Positions 17,771-26,405 of a DNA stretch of 64,000 bases are shown here, one piece after another. The notes beneath the pieces were generated by a model. The model was given only the letters and a program-made list of their open reading frames with translations, searched no databases and was not told the origin of the DNA. The stretch comes from Alphaproteobacteria bacterium. Its GTDB lineage: Bacteria > Pseudomonadota > Alphaproteobacteria > Rhodobacterales > Rhodobacteraceae. A program made the translations under genes and the position numbers. The DNA lies in the NCBI GenBank assembly GCA_030425145.1, contig JAUHVK010000025.1, positions 1 through 64,000 on the forward strand, in the 5' to 3' direction. Numbering within the stretch: the stretch's first letter is position 1; every line of letters starts with the position of its first letter.

Positions 17771-17830
17771 CATCCTTGGGCCTGACCCGAGGATGTCTTT
17801 GGATTGAATTCCTCGGGTCTTCGCCCGAGG
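17771..17830. repeat. Two tandem REP-like hairpins
   Basis: The first hairpin has arms CATCCTTGGG (17771-17780) and CCCGAGGATG (17786-17795). The second has arms CCTCGGG (17811-17817) and CCCGAGG (17824-17830), and is followed by ATGACG. The two share CCCGAGGATG, so they are copies of one palindromic unit. They sit just after lldD and could also end its transcript, though no T-run follows. The remaining gap to 18086 shows no credible gene. Confidence 0.55.
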
Positions 17831-18086
17831 ATGACGTTTGTATCGAAGAAGAAGCGGCGCCGCCCTTGTGGGCCTGACGTTTCTCTCATCTGCCGGGGTC
17901 TCCCCCGGGACCTGTGCCCCTGTCGGGGCCTTCTGAAACCGGTTTCTCATGGTCGCCCCTTTCGGGGATCAAGAGAGTGTCAGTTCATGGTGTCGCGGCA
18001 TGGGAGTGACCCTTCCCGCTCGATGCGCATCGTGGGCAGGGGTATGCGGTGCCAGTCGTTAAGGATTTGGAAACCGTGCGGACGGT

Positions 18087-18152
18087 GCGAAGACCTTTCG
18101 GAAGGTCTTCGCAGAGCCTTCAAAGGCTCTGACCCGCATTTTCGAAAATGCG
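18087..18152. repeat. Array of three perfect hairpins
   Basis: Three palindromes stand almost end to end. The first has arms CGAAGACCTT/AAGGTCTTCG around TCGG (18087-18110). The second has arms CAGAGCCT/AGGCTCTG around TCAA (18111-18130). The third has arms CCGCATTT/AAATGCGG around TCGA (18133-18152). They begin 8 bp beyond the MFS stop codon, so on the minus strand they would form a compact structured 3' end. Confidence 0.75.
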
Positions 18153-18159
18153 GCCCGCC

Positions 18160-19317
18160 TCACACCCGTCGCAGCGCGACGCGGCTGAGAACCGGCAGCA
18201 AAACCAGCGTCACGGCAAATAGCAGCACACCGATCACCGCAAAAGAAGTGGACAGTCCGAACCCTTCGGACAGGAACCCCATCATCGGCGGGCCAATAAA
18301 GAACCCGGCATAACCCACCACCGAAATCCGCGAAATCGCATGGCTGCGGTAGCGGTTGGGCACCATGCGCCCGATCCACGCATAGGCCATCGGTGCCATC
18401 ACCGATACGCCCAGCCCGAGGATCGAAAACCCGAGATAGGCTACCATCAACGATGGCGCTGCAGCCGCAATGCATGCGCCGATCCCGGCGGTGACGGCCG
18501 CCCAGCGGATCACGGCCTGCTCGGACACGCGGTTGGCCACGATCTGACCAGCCAATCGTCCCACCGCCATGGTCACACCCAGAAGCGCCGGACCGACAGC
18601 GCCCTGTGCGGCACCAGCCCCCAGATTGCGCTCCAGATGCAGAGCCGACCAACCTTCGGTCGCCTGTTCCGACATGAAGGCAATAAGGATGATCATCCCG
18701 CCGGGCAGCAGCAGCGTCCAGGGCAACGGCGCGACCTCCACCCCGTCAGCCTCGTGTTCGGCATCGGCTACAGGCGCGGCGAAGGTCTGAAGCATCAGCA
18801 GCCCGATCACCAGACCACCCCCGGTGAGGACGGCCGCCGGGCCGAACCCCGCCTCGCGCGCAAAGCCCGTTGCCATGGCGCAGATCGCATAGGCCACGGA
18901 AAACACCGCGTGGTTAAGGTTCATCAGGCTGCGTTTGACCTGCGCCTCAAGCGCACTGACCCGCGCGTTCATTGCCACGTCGAGCGTGCCCGAGCTCATC
19001 GTCACCCCCAGCATCGCCAGCGTGAACATCACGCCATTGGTGGTGTGGCCGGGCAGAAACGTCGCCACGGCCAGCATGGCCGTAAGAACCCCCAAGGCCC
19101 GCGCGCCAAGGCCACGTTCGGCCAGCGGGGCCAGCCACATCGCCATCACGGCGCCCACCGAAGTGATGAGCAGCGCCAGCCCAAACTGTCCGTCCGACAG
19201 CCCGACTTGCGGCTTGAGAACCGGAACAAGGGCGGCGAAACTGCCCCAGAACACGCCAACGGCTGCGAATCCGGCGGCCGGTCCGCGACTGATGTAAAGA
19301 TCACGCAAAAGGCTCAT
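18160..19317 (-). CDS. MFS transporter
   Basis: This is a twelve-segment major facilitator protein of about 385 aa. The loop after TM2 (PLAERGLGAR) and a polar linker between the halves (APVADAEHEADGVEV) fit the fold, and FMSEQATEGWSALHL begins the second half. The sequence resembles the group of small carriers often annotated as FucP/YbjJ-like, but the substrate is unknown. The start is uncertain: the ATG at 19317 gives a normal first membrane segment, while a GTG at 19368 would add 17 residues. The three-hairpin array follows its stop codon. Confidence 0.82.
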   Translation of the reverse strand: MSLLRDLYISRGPAAGFAAVGVFWGSFAALVPVLKPQVGLSDGQFGLALLITSVGAVMAMWLAPLAERGLGARALGVLTAMLAVATFLPGHTTNGVMFTLAMLGVTMSSGTLDVAMNARVSALEAQVKRSLMNLNHAVFSVAYAICAMATGFAREAGFGPAAVLTGGGLVIGLLMLQTFAAPVADAEHEADGVEVAPLPWTLLLPGGMIILIAFMSEQATEGWSALHLERNLGAGAAQGAVGPALLGVTMAVGRLAGQIVANRVSEQAVIRWAAVTAGIGACIAAAAPSLMVAYLGFSILGLGVSVMAPMAYAWIGRMVPNRYRSHAISRISVVGYAGFFIGPPMMGFLSEGFGLSTSFAVIGVLLFAVTLVLLPVLSRVALRRV

Positions 19318-19488
19318 ACCGCAGTCCGTGCCACGGAGCAGAGCGGTGGTCCAGCCCACAAACGCCACATTCGGGGTGGAATCTGGCTCCTAGGCACTTG
19401 CCCTGCGGCGCAATCCGGTCTATCGCGCAGCCTTCACGCGGGGTGACAGCCTTGGAGGCACCCTGCCCTTACAATTTGGAGATATATC

Positions 19489-20133
19489 ATGGCTGGTGAG
19501 ATTCCTGATCTCGTAGCTCTGGAACGGACGGGGACAGGCAAGGGCGCCGCTCGTCAGGCACGCCGCGACGGCATGGTTCCGGGCATTGTTTTCGGTGGCG
19601 AGAAAGAGCCGCTTCCGATTCAGCTTCAGTTCAACGAACTGTTCAAGCGCCTCAAGCAAGGCCGGTTCAAGTCGACGCTGTTCAACCTCAAGGTTGAAGG
19701 CCACGACGATGTGCGCGTGATCTGCCGCGACGTTCAGCGCGATGTTGTCAAAGACCTGCCGACGCACGTCGACTTCATGCGTCTGCGCCGCACGACCAAA
19801 GTGAACCTGTTCATTCCGGTCGAATTCCTCAACGAAGGTGCAGCACCGGGCATCAAGCGCGGCGGCGTTCTGACCGTTGTGCGGCCTGAAGTGGAACTGG
19901 TTGTGACCGCAGGTGACATCCCCGAGAAGCTGACCGTCGATCTGACCGGCCTGAACATCGGTGACACCGTCACGATTTCCGACATCACGCTGCCGGAAGG
20001 CACCAAGCCGACCATCGACCGCGACTTCGTGATCGCGAACATCTCGGCTCCGTCGGGTCTGCGTTCGTCCGACAACGAAGAAGGCGAAGCAGAAGCAGAC
20101 GAAGTTCCGGCAACCGAGCAGTCCGAAGACTGA
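19489..20133 (+). CDS. rplY: 50S ribosomal protein L25/general stress protein Ctc
   Basis: L25 binds 5S rRNA in the large ribosomal subunit. This 214-aa version is the long CTC form, with an N-terminal L25 domain (residues 1-95, beginning [19 protein letters not shown]) and a C-terminal TL5-like beta domain. It ends in a Glu-rich acidic tail that is common in alphaproteobacteria. The start is supported by GGAG seven bases before the ATG. A strong terminator follows. Genes for Pth and YchF, its frequent partners, are elsewhere in the window. Confidence 0.95.
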   Translation: MAGEIPDLVALERTGTGKGAARQARRDGMVPGIVFGGEKEPLPIQLQFNELFKRLKQGRFKSTLFNLKVEGHDDVRVICRDVQRDVVKDLPTHVDFMRLRRTTKVNLFIPVEFLNEGAAPGIKRGGVLTVVRPEVELVVTAGDIPEKLTVDLTGLNIGDTVTISDITLPEGTKPTIDRDFVIANISAPSGLRSSDNEEGEAEADEVPATEQSED

Positions 20134-20160
20134 TCCTGCCGGACCTGCTCAAGGTTCGAA

Positions 20161-20195
20161 CGGCCTCGCCTCTCCGGGCGGGGCCGTTTTCTTTT
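20161..20195 (+). terminator. Rho-independent terminator after rplY
   Basis: A ten-pair stem (arms CGGCCTCGCC at 20161-20170 and GGCGGGGCCG at 20177-20186, one G-U pair) is followed by TTTTCTTTT. It lies 27 bp after the rplY stop and between convergent genes. Confidence 0.88.
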
Positions 20196-20218
20196 GTGCC
20201 GCTCACTCGCCGTAGCTC

Positions 20219-21052
20219 TTATGCCGAACGCTTGCGTGCGTGGATCTCGATGGGCGAAATGCGCCCGGACCGGACATTTTCGACCATGTTTCGCAATTTG
20301 GTCGCAGTTGTGTCGCCCATCACCAGATGCAGCCCCAGCGGCGGCGGGCCTTTCGCAGCACGTTGCGCCGCCGCGATATCAGCGAAGAACTGTTTGGCGA
20401 AATCGGTGCGGTCGATCTGCTGGGTGATCTCGAACCCGGCCTCGGTCAACGCCGAGCGATAATGATCTGGCGACGCAAGGGCGCTTTGCTCGGCGGAAGA
20501 GGCCCAAGGCACCGGAAAGGTGATGTCCCCCATTCCGACCTGCATCACGTCGTAAATCGCAAACACCCCACCGGGTTTGAGCACCCGCGCCGCCTCGCGG
20601 GCCAATCCGGTCTTGTCCGCGATATTCATGCCAACGTGGATCATGTAGGCGGCATCCATGGTGCCGGCCTCTAATGGCAGATCGAGGATGCTGCCCTGGA
20701 TCAGGTCAATCCGGTCCTCAAGCCCCGTCCATTCGGTCAGCGCTTGCGCGGTATCGACAAATTCCTGTGTGAGGTCGATGCCTGTCACCTGCGCACCCGT
20801 ATTTGCCGCCACATAGCGCGCCGGACCGCCGAGCCCGCAGCCAAGGTCGAGCACGCGGTCCTTGGAGGTGAGCCCAAGCGCCGCCATAAACGGCACAGTC
20901 GCAAACCGTCCGCCGATGTGGAACTCGTCCACCGGGGCCAGCGCGTCGGGGTCAATCGGCGGCGTCAGGTTCAAAGCCGCACAGCCACCGGATATGCGTT
21001 TGAGCAACGCACCAGGCGCGTAGTGCTCTGCAACACTGTCTGTATGGGTCAT
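20219..21052 (-). CDS. Class I SAM-dependent methyltransferase
   Basis: This soluble Rossmann-fold methyltransferase (277 aa) has motif I VLDLGCGLGGPARYVA at about 68-83, the acidic residue after strand 2 in VTGIDLT, the DLPLEAGTMDAAYMIHVGMN region, and ARVLKPGGVFAIYDV. The layout is of the Methyltransf_11 type, as in sarcosine/dimethylglycine or UbiE-like enzymes. The substrate is not predictable from these motifs. It is convergent with rplY and has no functional neighbours. Confidence 0.85.
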   Translation of the reverse strand: MTHTDSVAEHYAPGALLKRISGGCAALNLTPPIDPDALAPVDEFHIGGRFATVPFMAALGLTSKDRVLDLGCGLGGPARYVAANTGAQVTGIDLTQEFVDTAQALTEWTGLEDRIDLIQGSILDLPLEAGTMDAAYMIHVGMNIADKTGLAREAARVLKPGGVFAIYDVMQVGMGDITFPVPWASSAEQSALASPDHYRSALTEAGFEITQQIDRTDFAKQFFADIAAAQRAAKGPPPLGLHLVMGDTTATKLRNMVENVRSGRISPIEIHARKRSA

Positions 21053-21138
21053 GGCCCGCCCCCTTTGAACGAGGGTCAGTCTATATCAGGGCACCTTTTT
21101 TGTCATTGCGGGGGGCCGCAAAACACAGACCACGACGG

Positions 21139-22569
21139 TCACTGACAGAAGGTTTGGCCGTTGAACTGGAAGCAGCTTGAACTTTTGCGCGTTCCGCTGG
21201 AACTGCTGCGGCTGGTGGTGGTCTGCGGGGTGAAACACACACCCTTGGATGACAATCGTTGTCCTGATGGGCATGTCTTGCGGACACAGCTATCGCCGAC
21301 AAGGTCTTCCGTGGCCTCACAAACCAGCGGACAAATCCGCCCGTCCATCCGTTCCATCTGCCGCAACAGGTCTTCGCTCGGGTCCAATCCGGCCAATTCG
21401 ATCTGAGGGGCGTGTTCGGACAGGCGTTCAAGGGCGCTGCGGCTGTTCCGACCCCAGATACCGTCCTCGACCCCGGCGTCGCAGCCCAGCCGGTTCAGTT
21501 CGGCCTGCGCCTGCTGCGCGATCTCTTTGTCCGAAAGGGGCGCTTCAACAACCGGTGCTTCGTCCACCACCGGCGACGGATCGGCAAGCGGCTCGGGCGC
21601 TGTCTCAGGCACCGCCGCATCAAGAGCGGGCTCGGGCTGAAGCGCTTCCGGCGTGGGTTCGGCTTCAGGTGCGTCGGGCAACGGGGCGTCGGTCACCGGC
21701 TCGGGCGTTTCGCTTCTGGTGGGCTCCTCGACCTCGGGAACCGCGAGCACTGCGATCTGTGGCAATTCCGGGGCCACCTGTGGCGCCTCTTGCAGTTTGA
21801 AGGCGAAACTGCCGGTCAGAGACGAACTGCTCCACGGCACCTGCTGCCCGGCGGTCTGATCCATCACATCGCGGCGCACACGGCGCATCATGATTTCCAC
21901 GTCCAGCGCCGGGGTCGCGATATGCGCCAGCAGCGCCGAGGTGAACGGGCTGTGCTGTCCTACCCCATCAAGCGCGACATTGCCGGGTTGCGTGGCATAG
22001 GCAATCATCGTGCCCACCCCGGTATCCACCCGCGCCAGACCCCGACCGATAAAGGCCGAGCGAGTACCCATGCTCCGCGCCAGATTGCCCGCCATCGGGT
22101 TGTCGCGGCAGGCGTCGAGAAAGATCAGGTTGGTGCGGTTTTCGCGCTCCATCAGTTGCAAGATGTCGGTGAGATTGATCGTCTCGAACTTGAGGTCCGC
22201 CTCATCACGGATCTGCGCATCGACCGGTACCAGATAATTGACCCCACCCACTTCGAGACCATGCCCCGCGTAGTAGAGCAGCGCCGTGGTGGCCTCTCCT
22301 GCAGCGCGTGCGAAGTCGCGGATCAAATCCTCGGTTGCGGCCCGCCCCAGATCGAACCCGTCAAACACCTCGAACCCCAGATCGGACAGGGCGGCGGAAA
22401 TGGCTTCGGCATCATTGCGCGGATTGGCCAGTGGGACGGTATGTTCGTATTCGGCATTTCCAAGGACAAGCGCCACCCGCCCGGCCAAAGCCGGGGTCGC
22501 GGCGAAAACAAACGCAAAAACAATAACAACCGCGGGAATCGCGGCCCTTAAAACAGCAGAACCGTACAT
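21139..22569 (-). CDS. Secreted caspase-like (peptidase C14) protein
   Basis: This exported protein (476 aa from the ATG at 22569, which follows GGAG) has a signal peptide ending TPALAG. A p20 caspase-like domain runs from residue 31, with catalytic His H103 in YYAGHG and Cys C154 in LDACRDNP, both intact. A Pro/Glu/Ala-rich spacer follows (about 270-380). Next is a short region like a peptidoglycan-binding repeat (GCDAGVEDGIWGRNSRSAL) and a Cys-rich C-terminus with about eight cysteines that probably form disulfides. Orthocaspases of this type cleave after basic residues; targets are unknown. Confidence 0.88.
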   Translation of the reverse strand: MYGSAVLRAAIPAVVIVFAFVFAATPALAGRVALVLGNAEYEHTVPLANPRNDAEAISAALSDLGFEVFDGFDLGRAATEDLIRDFARAAGEATTALLYYAGHGLEVGGVNYLVPVDAQIRDEADLKFETINLTDILQLMERENRTNLIFLDACRDNPMAGNLARSMGTRSAFIGRGLARVDTGVGTMIAYATQPGNVALDGVGQHSPFTSALLAHIATPALDVEIMMRRVRRDVMDQTAGQQVPWSSSSLTGSFAFKLQEAPQVAPELPQIAVLAVPEVEEPTRSETPEPVTDAPLPDAPEAEPTPEALQPEPALDAAVPETAPEPLADPSPVVDEAPVVEAPLSDKEIAQQAQAELNRLGCDAGVEDGIWGRNSRSALERLSEHAPQIELAGLDPSEDLLRQMERMDGRICPLVCEATEDLVGDSCVRKTCPSGQRLSSKGVCFTPQTTTSRSSSSGTRKSSSCFQFNGQTFCQ

Positions 22570-22695
22570 GGCTCCAGTCCAGAAATACGTTGACAGGTCG
22601 CCAACATGCCGAAAGCCTAGCAAGAATATCACCGCAGAGTCGACTGCCATCGCCGCGGCACATTTATTTTAAAGACCAAATTTCAGGGGGATTTT

Positions 22696-23097
22696 ATGAA
22701 CCGGCACAGGAGTCTTTTTTCTATAATTCTGACATTGCTTGTCGCAACAGCTTTCTTTCTGACTGAAACCCAGACAGCCCACGCCCAAAGCCTGCGTTAC
22801 CTCAGCCGCACCGTCGAAGCGGGTAAGCAGATTGAATTCCAGTGGCTCAATTACGATGAACGCACCTGCACCGACCGGGGCTATCCGAAGCTCGTGGTTG
22901 AAGAAGCACCGTCGCTGGGCAAGTTCCGCACAGTGAGACGGAAATTCACACCGCAGAACGGCCCCTGCAAGGGCAAGCGCTTCAGCGTACTGCTGGTCTA
23001 TTACGTGGCCGGGCGCAGAAAAGGTCAGGACAGCACCACCTTTGTCATTCAAGGCCGGACCAACATCCGCATCGCCCTGAGCATCACCGTGACGTGA
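22696..23097 (+). CDS. Small secreted protein, 133 aa
   Basis: I do not recognise this family. It has a clear signal peptide (hydrophobic stretch residues 8-22, cleavage after AHA). The mature part is about 100 residues, basic, predicted beta-rich, with two cysteines about 50 residues apart that could pair. It is divergent from the caspase gene, with 126 bp between the starts, and 42 bp upstream of the DUF1906 gene on the same strand. The trio may share a role in the periplasm, but that rests on position only. Confidence 0.65.
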   Translation: MNRHRSLFSIILTLLVATAFFLTETQTAHAQSLRYLSRTVEAGKQIEFQWLNYDERTCTDRGYPKLVVEEAPSLGKFRTVRRKFTPQNGPCKGKRFSVLLVYYVAGRRKGQDSTTFVIQGRTNIRIALSITVT

Positions 23098-23139
23098 ACC
23101 TACCCTGAGCGGTCCCTGCCCCAAGAGCGGAGGCGCCTC

Positions 23140-24318
23140 ATGTTCAGAACCGCCTTTATCCGTTGCGCCGTCGCACTCTCCTTGCTGGCCTCAGTGGTCG
23201 CTGCCGAAACCCGTGTGGCGATTATCGATACCGCCTATGACACCCGCCCCTATCTCGACCGGTTGAAAGAGAGCGGTGTCGTTGCCATCGGGCGCTACTA
23301 CGCGCGATGCGATCAGCCGGAATACGGACTGACCGAAAAGCGGCTCATCAATCAGGGGCGCCCCAGCGACCCCGGCAGCGAGATTGCGCAGATGTTCGCC
23401 AAGGGCTTCGCATTGCTGTCGGTCTACCAGTATTACAGCAACACCCCGAACAAGTTTCGCGGACAGAACCGCGATGGAAAAGCCCTGCCAGATGCCAATT
23501 GCAACTGGACAGGTGTGGGGCGCAGCGTGGAAGAGGAAGCGGAACTTGATGTGCAGGCGGCCATCTCTCAGGCGCAGGCCTTGGGGCAGCCGCGTGGCAC
23601 CGCGATCTATTTCGGAGTGGATTTCAACTTTGCCGACAGCGACACCGAGACCATTGACCTGATGGTGCGTTATTTCCGGGTGATCAAAGCGCGGATGGAT
23701 GCGGCAGGCTATCGGACCGGAGCCTATGGAAGCGGGCACGCGCATCAGATCCTGAAGGGTGCCGGGCTGATCGAGTATTCATGGATCTCCGCCTCGCGCG
23801 CCTTTTCCCGCACCAGCGAATTTCACCGATCTGGCAACTGGCATCTCTTCCAGAACCAGGTTGATCGGGAATGGTTCGGCAGCAGCGGATCGGGGTGCTC
23901 GCGTGGTTTGCCGCTCGATACCAATGTGCAGAACATGTTTCAGGACTCTGATGTGGGCCTCTGGCGGCAAAGCGAGAGCTTTATCATCGACGAAGGGCGC
24001 ACTTTCGACATCTTCGCAACCCGGCGCTTTGCCTGCGACGGCGACGCGGTGGTACGGCGCGACAAGGTATCATCCTCGTCCGACGTGGCGCGGATCACCG
24101 AGTGCAAGGCGGGCAAGGCCAAAGCGCTGCCGCCCAAGATCGACTTCGCCAATGCCGCGCGGGTCGGGGCTGCGACGGACACGCTGATCGAGGTCGATGT
24201 GGACGATGATGGCGAGTTTGACGGCTGGACGCATCACAGCAACCTGACGGCGCATTTCGGCTACAAGCCCGACTGGATCTTCGAAACCGCACGGCGCAAC
24301 GCGACATCCTGCAACTGA
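23140..24318 (+). CDS. Secreted DUF1906 glycoside-hydrolase-like protein
   Basis: This 392-aa exported protein has a signal peptide ending VVAAE. A DUF1906 TIM barrel (Rv2525c-like, related to GH25 lysozymes) starts at about residue 22, with AIIDTAYDTRPYLDRL, AIGRYYARC, the barrel strand AIYFGVDFNFAD and the late strand YSWISASRAF. The Asp in FGVDFNF and the nearby acids are candidates for catalysis on cell-wall glycans. About 120 C-terminal residues follow, ending in a DVDDDGEFDGW stretch that resembles a Ca-binding loop. The target polymer is unknown. It is probably cotranscribed with the small secreted protein upstream. Confidence 0.8.
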   Translation: MFRTAFIRCAVALSLLASVVAAETRVAIIDTAYDTRPYLDRLKESGVVAIGRYYARCDQPEYGLTEKRLINQGRPSDPGSEIAQMFAKGFALLSVYQYYSNTPNKFRGQNRDGKALPDANCNWTGVGRSVEEEAELDVQAAISQAQALGQPRGTAIYFGVDFNFADSDTETIDLMVRYFRVIKARMDAAGYRTGAYGSGHAHQILKGAGLIEYSWISASRAFSRTSEFHRSGNWHLFQNQVDREWFGSSGSGCSRGLPLDTNVQNMFQDSDVGLWRQSESFIIDEGRTFDIFATRRFACDGDAVVRRDKVSSSSDVARITECKAGKAKALPPKIDFANAARVGAATDTLIEVDVDDDGEFDGWTHHSNLTAHFGYKPDWIFETARRNATSCN

Positions 24319-24349
24319 TCTGTCATGGAAGGGGACAAGTGTCATCGCG

Positions 24350-25633
24350 ATGACACGCAGATCAGAGACACCGCCCCTCATGTCGCCCAGCCTTGCCCAG
24401 ATCTTTGCCGTCTTCCTCAAAATCGGTTTGCTGTCCTTTGGCGGCCCTGCGGCGCAGATCGCGCTTATGCATCGAATGCTGGTGGATGAGCGCGGCTGGC
24501 TGACGGAAAAGCAGTTTCTCAACGCGTTGAGCTTTTGCATGTTGCTCCCCGGGCCGGAGGCAATGCAGTTGGCCACCTATTCCGGTTGGCGGCTGCATGG
24601 CATCTTGGGTGGTCTGATTGCGGGGCTGCTGTTTGTGCTGCCGGGGGCAGCGGTGATCTTTGCGCTGTCGCTGCTCTACGTGACCTATGGCGACCTGCCT
24701 TTGGTGGACACGTTGTTCCTGGGCGTGCAGGCGGTGGCCGTGGTGATCGTCGTCGAAGCGCTGCTGAAAGTTTCCAAGCGCGCGCTTCATGGGGTGGCGC
24801 ATTGGGTGCTGGCGGGCCTCGCGTTTGTTGCGATCTTCTTCTTTGCGGTACCGTTCCCGGTGATCGTTCTGGCGGCAGGGCTATACGGCGCGATGGTGGC
24901 GACGATCGAGGCGACCCCTGCCCTGCCCATCGCGGTGTCGGCAAAGCGCAGCTTAGTGACGATCCTGATCGGACTGGCCGCATGGGGCTTGCCTGTGCTG
25001 GTCGTCGATCTGGCCTTTGGCGGTACGATCCTGACCGAGATCGCGCTCTTCTTCTCCAAACTCGCGGTTGTGACCTTTGGCGGCGCCTATGCGGTGCTGG
25101 CGTATATGGCGCAGGACGTGGTGGGGCTTTACGGCTGGCTCACCCCGACCGAGATGATGGACGGGTTGGGTCTTGCCGAAACCACCCCCGGTCCGCTGAT
25201 CCTTGTCACGCAGTTCGTCGGCACTTTGGCTGCGTTCCGCGAAGGTGGATATGCGCTGGCCATCTTAGGTGGGGCGATGACGCTTTGGGTGACCTTTATA
25301 CCCTGTTTTCTATGGATTTTTGTCGGTGCGCCCTACATCGACTGGATTTCCGCGCAGCCGCGTCTGAACGGTGCCCTGCGCGCGATCACGGCGGCTGTGG
25401 TTGGGGTGATCCTGAACCTGTCACTCTGGTTCGCGCTGCATGTGCTGTTCGGCACGGTGACGGAGACACGTATCGGAGTGCTGCGGCTCTGGTCGCCGGA
25501 CATCGCAACGATCAACTGGCAAGCCATCGCCCTGATCGCGATGTCGGCAGTGCTGCTGTTGCGCGCGCATTTGGCGATTGGCTGGGTTCTGGGCATCTCT
25601 GCCGCTGCGGCCCTTGTTCTGGCGCAGATCTGA
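24350..25633 (+). CDS. chrA: Chromate transporter, ChrA family
   Basis: This membrane protein (427 aa) is built from two homologous CHR domains of about six segments each. The first half has LLSFGGPAAQIALMH and LPGPEAMQLATYSGW. The second repeats the signature as VTFGGAYAVLAYMAQ and ETTPGPLILVTQFVG. Long-form ChrA proteins export chromate, with cross-resistance to sulfate analogues inferred for some members. The ATG at 24350 or at 24380 (MSPSLAQ) may be the start. It is flanked by unrelated genes, and no ChrB regulator is near, so constitutive expression or a different anion substrate is possible. Confidence 0.9.
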   Translation: MTRRSETPPLMSPSLAQIFAVFLKIGLLSFGGPAAQIALMHRMLVDERGWLTEKQFLNALSFCMLLPGPEAMQLATYSGWRLHGILGGLIAGLLFVLPGAAVIFALSLLYVTYGDLPLVDTLFLGVQAVAVVIVVEALLKVSKRALHGVAHWVLAGLAFVAIFFFAVPFPVIVLAAGLYGAMVATIEATPALPIAVSAKRSLVTILIGLAAWGLPVLVVDLAFGGTILTEIALFFSKLAVVTFGGAYAVLAYMAQDVVGLYGWLTPTEMMDGLGLAETTPGPLILVTQFVGTLAAFREGGYALAILGGAMTLWVTFIPCFLWIFVGAPYIDWISAQPRLNGALRAITAAVVGVILNLSLWFALHVLFGTVTETRIGVLRLWSPDIATINWQAIALIAMSAVLLLRAHLAIGWVLGISAAAALVLAQI

Positions 25634-25709
25634 CGCTTGGGCTTTTGCCCTTGGCCCCGGTTTCGCCTAGAGAGGGGCAAAGGCGATGCACTTGGAGGCA
25701 CGGGCAGCG

Positions 25710-26405
25710 ATGAAACTCTTTGTGGGACTGGGCAATCCGGGGTCGGGCTACGCCAGGAACCGGCACAATATCGGCTTCATGGCGATGGATCAGATCGCGT
25801 CGGATCATGGATTTGGCCCGTGGAAATCCAAGTTTCAAGGGGAAGTCACCGAAGGGCGGCTGGGCAGCGACAAGGTGCTTCTGCTGAAACCCGGCACTTT
25901 CATGAACCGATCCGGTCAGTCGGTGCAGGCGGCGATGCAGTTCTACAAGCTGGAGCCTGCGGATGTGGTGGTGTTCCACGACGAGCTGGACCTCGCCCCC
26001 GGAAAGTGCCGCGTCAAGCAAGGTGGCGGTCATGCCGGGCATAACGGGTTACGGTCGATCCACGGGCATATCGGTGAGGCTTACGGTCGGGTGCGGTTGG
26101 GCATCGGGCATCCGGGCCACAAAGACGCCGTGGCGGGATACGTGCTGCACGATTTCCCAAAAGCGGATGAGGTCTGGTTGGACGACCTTCTGCGCGGAAT
26201 TTCGGATGGCGCCGCCAATCTGGCGGATGGCGACACCGGCAAGTTCATGAACGCCGTGGCGTTACGCGTCGCCCCACCCCGGTCGTCGAAAACCCCGGCG
26301 AAGGCAGAAAAGGCGGATGTACCGAAACCGGCCCCGAAGCCCGAGGCCGAACCGGAGCCCGACACCCGCAACCCGCTGCAAAAGCTGGTGGACCGCTTCC
26401 GGTGA
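25710..26405 (+). CDS. pth: Peptidyl-tRNA hydrolase
   Basis: Pth releases peptides from tRNAs that dropped off the ribosome and is essential in most bacteria. The start at the ATG at 25710 gives the family N-terminus MKLFVGLGNPG; an in-frame ATG at 25686 adds eight atypical residues. The catalytic His is H19 in NRHNIGF and the acidic partner lies in FHDELDL. The block GGGHAGHNGLRSI binds the tRNA end. A Lys/Pro/Ala-rich tail of about 45 residues extends beyond the usual length. Its stop codon overlaps the GTG start of the next gene. Confidence 0.95.
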   Translation: MKLFVGLGNPGSGYARNRHNIGFMAMDQIASDHGFGPWKSKFQGEVTEGRLGSDKVLLLKPGTFMNRSGQSVQAAMQFYKLEPADVVVFHDELDLAPGKCRVKQGGGHAGHNGLRSIHGHIGEAYGRVRLGIGHPGHKDAVAGYVLHDFPKADEVWLDDLLRGISDGAANLADGDTGKFMNAVALRVAPPRSSKTPAKAEKADVPKPAPKPEAEPEPDTRNPLQKLVDRFR

